The notes below the pieces were generated by a model. That model was not told the origin of the DNA. It did not search any database and saw only the letters and a program-made list of their open reading frames with translations. A stretch of DNA of 8,514 nucleotides from Pseudomonadales bacterium (lineage in GTDB: Bacteria > Pseudomonadota > Gammaproteobacteria > Pseudomonadales > JAHEIH01), in NCBI GenBank assembly GCA_023255355.1, contig JALRIU010000342.1, forward strand, positions 1 through 8,514, in the 5' to 3' direction. The position numbers and the translations under genes were made by a program. How positions within the stretch are numbered: position 1 is the stretch's first letter; each line of letters starts with the position of its first letter. Positions 6,364 through 8,514 of the stretch are shown here, piece by piece.

Positions 6364-7338
6364 TTAGGCTAGTCCAGCCTTAAGAAGGTCATGAAGGTGA
6401 AGAATACCGTCAATGGATTTGCCATCAGATGAAACCACCAAGGTTGTAATAAGCTTGTCTTCCATGACTGACAATGCCTGTGCCGCTAATGCGTCAGAGC
6501 TTATGGTCTGGCATTTACTTGTCATGACATCGCCAATCAATGTATTCGCAAAGTCGATACTTTGATCGATACTTCTGCGCAGATCCCCATCAGTGTAAAC
6601 CCCCATCAGTGAGCCGTTTGCGTCAGTGATGCAGGTCATTCCTAGCGCCTTTGAGCTCATTTCTAGAAGTGCTTCTCTGACACTAATTGATTGGGAGACT
6701 TTAGGGATTTCTTTACCCTTGCGCATGATGTCGCTAACTCTTAGTAAGAGCTTTCTGCCCAGTGCGCCGCCCGGGTGCGAGAATGCAAAGTCTTCTGCGG
6801 TAAAGCCACGTTTCTCGAGTAGGGCAATAGCAATGGCATCACCCATTACTAGGCTTACCGTTGTGCTTGACGTAGGGGCTAGATCGAGTGGGCATGCCTC
6901 AGTAGCTACACCGACATCAAGGTGTGCGTCGGATGCTTTGGCGAGGGTTGAACTGGCGTTTCCTGTCATGGAGACAATAGGGGCGCGCATGCGTTTTAAG
7001 AGAGGTAGTAAGGTTATGACTTCACTTGTAGTACCGGAATTTGACAGTGCTAAAACTACGTCATTTTGAGTGATCATGCCTAGATCACCATGGCTAGCTT
7101 CTCCCGGATGAACAAAATGAGAGGGTGTTCCGGTGCTGGCGAGTGTGGCGGCTATCTTCTTGCCGATATGGCCAGACTTGCCCATGCCGGTAACCACAAT
7201 CCTACCACGGCAGTTGAGCATGAGTTCGCAGGCAATATCAAAGTCTCTGTTGATTCGATTGAGAAGCTCACTAACAGCGTCACGTTCCATACTGATGGTG
7301 CGTTTGGCTGACTCTGAAAAACTGATCGATTGGCTCAC
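6364..7338 (-). CDS. kdsD: Arabinose-5-phosphate isomerase KdsD
   Basis: Cytoplasmic enzyme converting ribulose-5-phosphate to arabinose-5-phosphate, the first step of Kdo synthesis for LPS. The 324 residues (E. coli 328) comprise a SIS sugar-isomerase domain (about 40-180) and a CBS pair (about 205-324). The four residues reported as essential in the E. coli enzyme (K59, E111, E152, H193) are all present with a constant shift of five: K54 in GMGKSGH, E106 in SNSGTTSE, E147 in TEACPLDLAP and H188 in FSHPGGALGRK. The CBS part keeps MGVYTDGDLRR and the C-terminus HLHDLLKAGLA. The start is GTG at 7336-7338, supported by an AAGGA 8 nt upstream and by the aligned N-terminus. It begins 11 nt after yrbG and ends flush with lptC. 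No kdsC (Kdo-8-phosphate phosphatase) follows it. Confidence 0.96.
   Translation of the reverse strand: MSQSISFSESAKRTISMERDAVSELLNRINRDFDIACELMLNCRGRIVVTGMGKSGHIGKKIAATLASTGTPSHFVHPGEASHGDLGMITQNDVVLALSNSGTTSEVITLLPLLKRMRAPIVSMTGNASSTLAKASDAHLDVGVATEACPLDLAPTSSTTVSLVMGDAIAIALLEKRGFTAEDFAFSHPGGALGRKLLLRVSDIMRKGKEIPKVSQSISVREALLEMSSKALGMTCITDANGSLMGVYTDGDLRRSIDQSIDFANTLIGDVMTSKCQTISSDALAAQALSVMEDKLITTLVVSSDGKSIDGILHLHDLLKAGLA
6366..6380. repeat. Inverted repeat over the kdsD-lptC junction
   Basis: AGGCT (6366-6370) and AGCCT (6376-6380) form a perfect 5-bp inverted repeat with a 5-nt loop; after one A/A mismatch two more A-T pairs can extend it. On the mRNA it would cover the end of kdsD and touch its stop codon, 2-3 nt before the lptC ATG, and would hold the only purine-rich stretch (GGA) that could serve as an lptC Shine-Dalgarno in its loop. 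It may enforce coupling of lptC to kdsD translation, but the stem is short and partly fixed by the KdsD C-terminal codons. Confidence 0.35.
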
Positions 7339-7346
7339 GTTTGCAG

Positions 7347-7351
7347 TCCTT
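7347..7351 (-). promoter_or_regulatory. Ribosome binding site deciding the GTG start of kdsD
   Basis: AAGGA on the minus strand lies 8 nt before the GTG at 7336-7338 and overlaps the TAA stop of yrbG. There is no in-frame ATG at a better position; the next methionine (residue 17, within ISMERD) would delete conserved N-terminal sequence, so the GTG start is preferred. Confidence 0.65.
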
Positions 7352-8339
7352 ACATTCCATGGGTGCTAAAAAGTACGGCAAAATAGGCTACGTAGGGTGT
7401 AATCATGAATACACCAGTCCAGCGCGCCAGTTTTGGCGAATTTTTAGTTAATTTAACACCGATAAACATCATTGACAGTAATAATAGCGTCATAAATGCC
7501 ATGCTAGCAAAATCGCGTTGAAATGCCTCTGCACCAATTGTCATTCGTCCAAAAAATGCGGGTACTGCCATAACGGCAAGTAAATTAAATATATTGGATC
7601 CGAGGACGTTGCCAAGAGCAATGTCGTGATGGCCTTTTAATGAACTCGCAACAGATGCTGCTAGTTCGGGTAGGGATGTGCCTATGGCAACCACTGTTAG
7701 TCCTATGACAAGTTCACTGACACCTAGGGACTTAGCGGCCTCTGTCGCACCCCAAACCAGCACATCTGAGCTTACAATTAAAAGTATCAAGCCAATTACA
7801 AAAAGACCTATCGCTTTGCCTAATGGTAATTGGGTTATTTCGTTGAGTTCTTCGGTTTCTTCTGCCTCGGCCATCGCAGGATGCTGATTGCGATTCTTGA
7901 CTAGTCTGTAAATAATCCAAACGAGAAGTAATATAAGGGCAAGCGTCTCCTGCCATGTGATTATCAGGTCATAAAGAATCACGCCACCGGCAGTCGTCGC
8001 AAGCAAGAGGTAAACTCCTTCGCGCCGAAGTAGTCGTTTAGATATTGGTATTGGCGCTATCAGTGCAGTTACCCCTAACACTAGGCCAATATTAGCTAAG
8101 TTAGAGCCGATGGCATTACCAACGGCAAGGTCACCAGCTCCAGATAAACCCGCATTTATCGATACTAAAATCTCGGGTGCAGATGTGCCGAAGGCAACAA
8201 TAGTTAGACCGATGAGTAGGGTGGGCATGCCGAAGTTTGCAGCGATAGCTGCGGCACCATTGACAAAGCGGTCCGCGCTCCAAATTAGGCCAATAAAACC
8301 TATTAAAATAGCAAAATATGGAGTGTAAATGCTGAGCAT
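7350..8339 (-). CDS. yrbG: Calcium/sodium antiporter family protein (CaCA family, YrbG-like)
   Basis: Inner-membrane cation exchanger of the Ca2+:cation antiporter (NCX/YrbG) family; the true substrate in this organism is not known. The 329 residues (E. coli 325) form two homologous halves of about five membrane helices. The inverted alpha repeats are both intact: alpha-1 with GTSAPE (51-56) and GNAIGSN (74-80), alpha-2 with GTSLPE (220-225) and GNVLGSN (243-249). The conserved acidic residues in the GTSxPE motifs are the expected ion ligands. Between the halves is an acidic cytoplasmic stretch (EAEETEELNE, 158-167). The ATG at 8337-8339 has an AGGA 12 nt upstream, a little far. It is the first gene of the minus-strand run, with the promoter presumably in 8340-8466; TTGAAA (8404-8399) and TTTGAT (8380-8375), 18 nt apart, are a weak candidate. 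Confidence 0.94.
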   Translation of the reverse strand: MLSIYTPYFAILIGFIGLIWSADRFVNGAAAIAANFGMPTLLIGLTIVAFGTSAPEILVSINAGLSGAGDLAVGNAIGSNLANIGLVLGVTALIAPIPISKRLLRREGVYLLLATTAGGVILYDLIITWQETLALILLLVWIIYRLVKNRNQHPAMAEAEETEELNEITQLPLGKAIGLFVIGLILLIVSSDVLVWGATEAAKSLGVSELVIGLTVVAIGTSLPELAASVASSLKGHHDIALGNVLGSNIFNLLAVMAVPAFFGRMTIGAEAFQRDFASMAFMTLLLLSMMFIGVKLTKNSPKLARWTGVFMITPYVAYFAVLFSTHGM

Positions 8340-8466
8340 GTTTTGGTTGATTCCTGAAAATGAAATTACATTACATCAAATGGGTAGTTATTGCATCATT
8401 TCAACTCGGAAAGCTATATAATTTGGTGTATTATTTGGCAATATTGTCTCAACAAAGGAGAGAGGC
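8340..8466. promoter_or_regulatory. Divergent intergenic promoter region
   Basis: This 127-nt AT-rich gap separates yrbG (leftward) from a rightward partial gene and should hold both promoters. For the rightward gene a perfect TATAAT lies at 8417-8422, but the best upstream box (TTGCAT, 8391-8396) is 20 nt away, longer than ideal, so the -35 is uncertain. For yrbG only a weak pair was found. No inverted repeat long enough to be a clear operator and no terminator was seen. Confidence 0.5.
8417..8422 (+). promoter_or_regulatory. Candidate -10 box for the rightward gene
   Basis: The hexamer is exactly TATAAT, 44 nt before the GTG at 8467. There is no extended -10 TG and no good -35 at 16-18 nt (TTGCAT at 8391-8396 gives 20 nt), so it may depend on an activator or be a chance AT-rich match. 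Confidence 0.4.
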
Positions 8467-8514
8467 GTGTTTAAGTTGTTTGCAAAATTAGCAGTTGTTT
8501 TAAGTCTTTTTTGT
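8467..8514 (+). CDS. Start of an unidentified secreted or membrane protein (partial, first 16 codons)
   Basis: A GTG at 8467 is preceded by AAGGAG at 8455-8460 with 6-nt spacing, the best Shine-Dalgarno in the window. The frame then stays open to the edge and encodes 16 residues, MFKLFAKLAVVLSLFC: two lysines followed by a hydrophobic run, which is the form of a signal peptide or a first membrane helix. The cysteine at residue 16 is preceded by LSLF, which does not fit a lipobox (no G/A/S at -1), so a lipoprotein is not indicated. Too little is visible to name a family. In E. coli this divergent position holds mlaF, a cytoplasmic ATPase; this N-terminus does not fit MlaF. Confidence 0.6.
   Translation, partial: MFKLFAKLAVVLSLFC

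Noticed and set aside
6626..7069. Plus-strand ORF of 147 codons
   Set aside because: It is antisense to the well-conserved kdsD and has no recognisable motif or Shine-Dalgarno.
1..8514. Mobile element, CRISPR, tRNA/rRNA, toxin-antitoxin or defence cassette
   Set aside because: Read on both strands; no transposase, integrase, terminal inverted repeats, regular spaced repeats or RNA gene signature was found, and gene order is core chromosomal.

Overview
The window is a chromosomal segment from a gammaproteobacterium of moderate GC content (low-to-mid 40s percent by eye). The evidence is gene order: yrbG-kdsD-lptC-lptA-lptB-rpoN-hpf-ptsN-rapZ-npr is the classic envelope/sigma-54 neighbourhood of that class, and the protein sequences closely resemble the E. 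coli members. A mgtE gene after npr is not the enterobacterial arrangement, so a non-enteric, possibly marine, lineage is likely; this placement is inference.

Layout: almost everything is on the minus strand, so transcription runs from right to left. Positions 8467-8514 hold the first 16 codons of a divergent plus-strand gene with a signal-peptide-like start and a strong ribosome binding site. Positions 8340-8466 are an AT-rich divergent promoter region. Then, reading leftward: yrbG (cation/Ca2+ antiporter family), kdsD (arabinose-5-phosphate isomerase, GTG start), lptC, lptA and lptB (lipopolysaccharide transport). These junctions are tight: 11 nt, 0 nt, a 17-nt overlap and a 1-nt overlap. 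A 116-nt gap with a good sigma-70-type promoter precedes rpoN (sigma-54), followed by hpf (ribosome hibernation factor), ptsN (EIIA-Ntr), rapZ (RNase adaptor/GlcN6P sensor), npr (HPr-like) and, after 51 nt, the 5' two thirds of mgtE (Mg2+ channel), which runs off the left edge.

How they work together: KdsD makes the Kdo precursor for LPS, and LptC/LptA/LptB belong to the machine that carries LPS to the outer membrane. The rpoN block joins nitrogen-type sigma factor control, ribosome hibernation, the nitrogen PTS relay (NPr to EIIA-Ntr) and RapZ, which in E. coli controls amino-sugar supply for the envelope.

I found no mobile element, CRISPR array, RNA gene or defence-like cassette, and no clear undescribed system. 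The points worth a second look are the absence of kdsC between kdsD and lptC, a small inverted repeat on that same junction, a RapZ lacking the basic tail used for RNA binding in E. coli, and the mgtE linkage.
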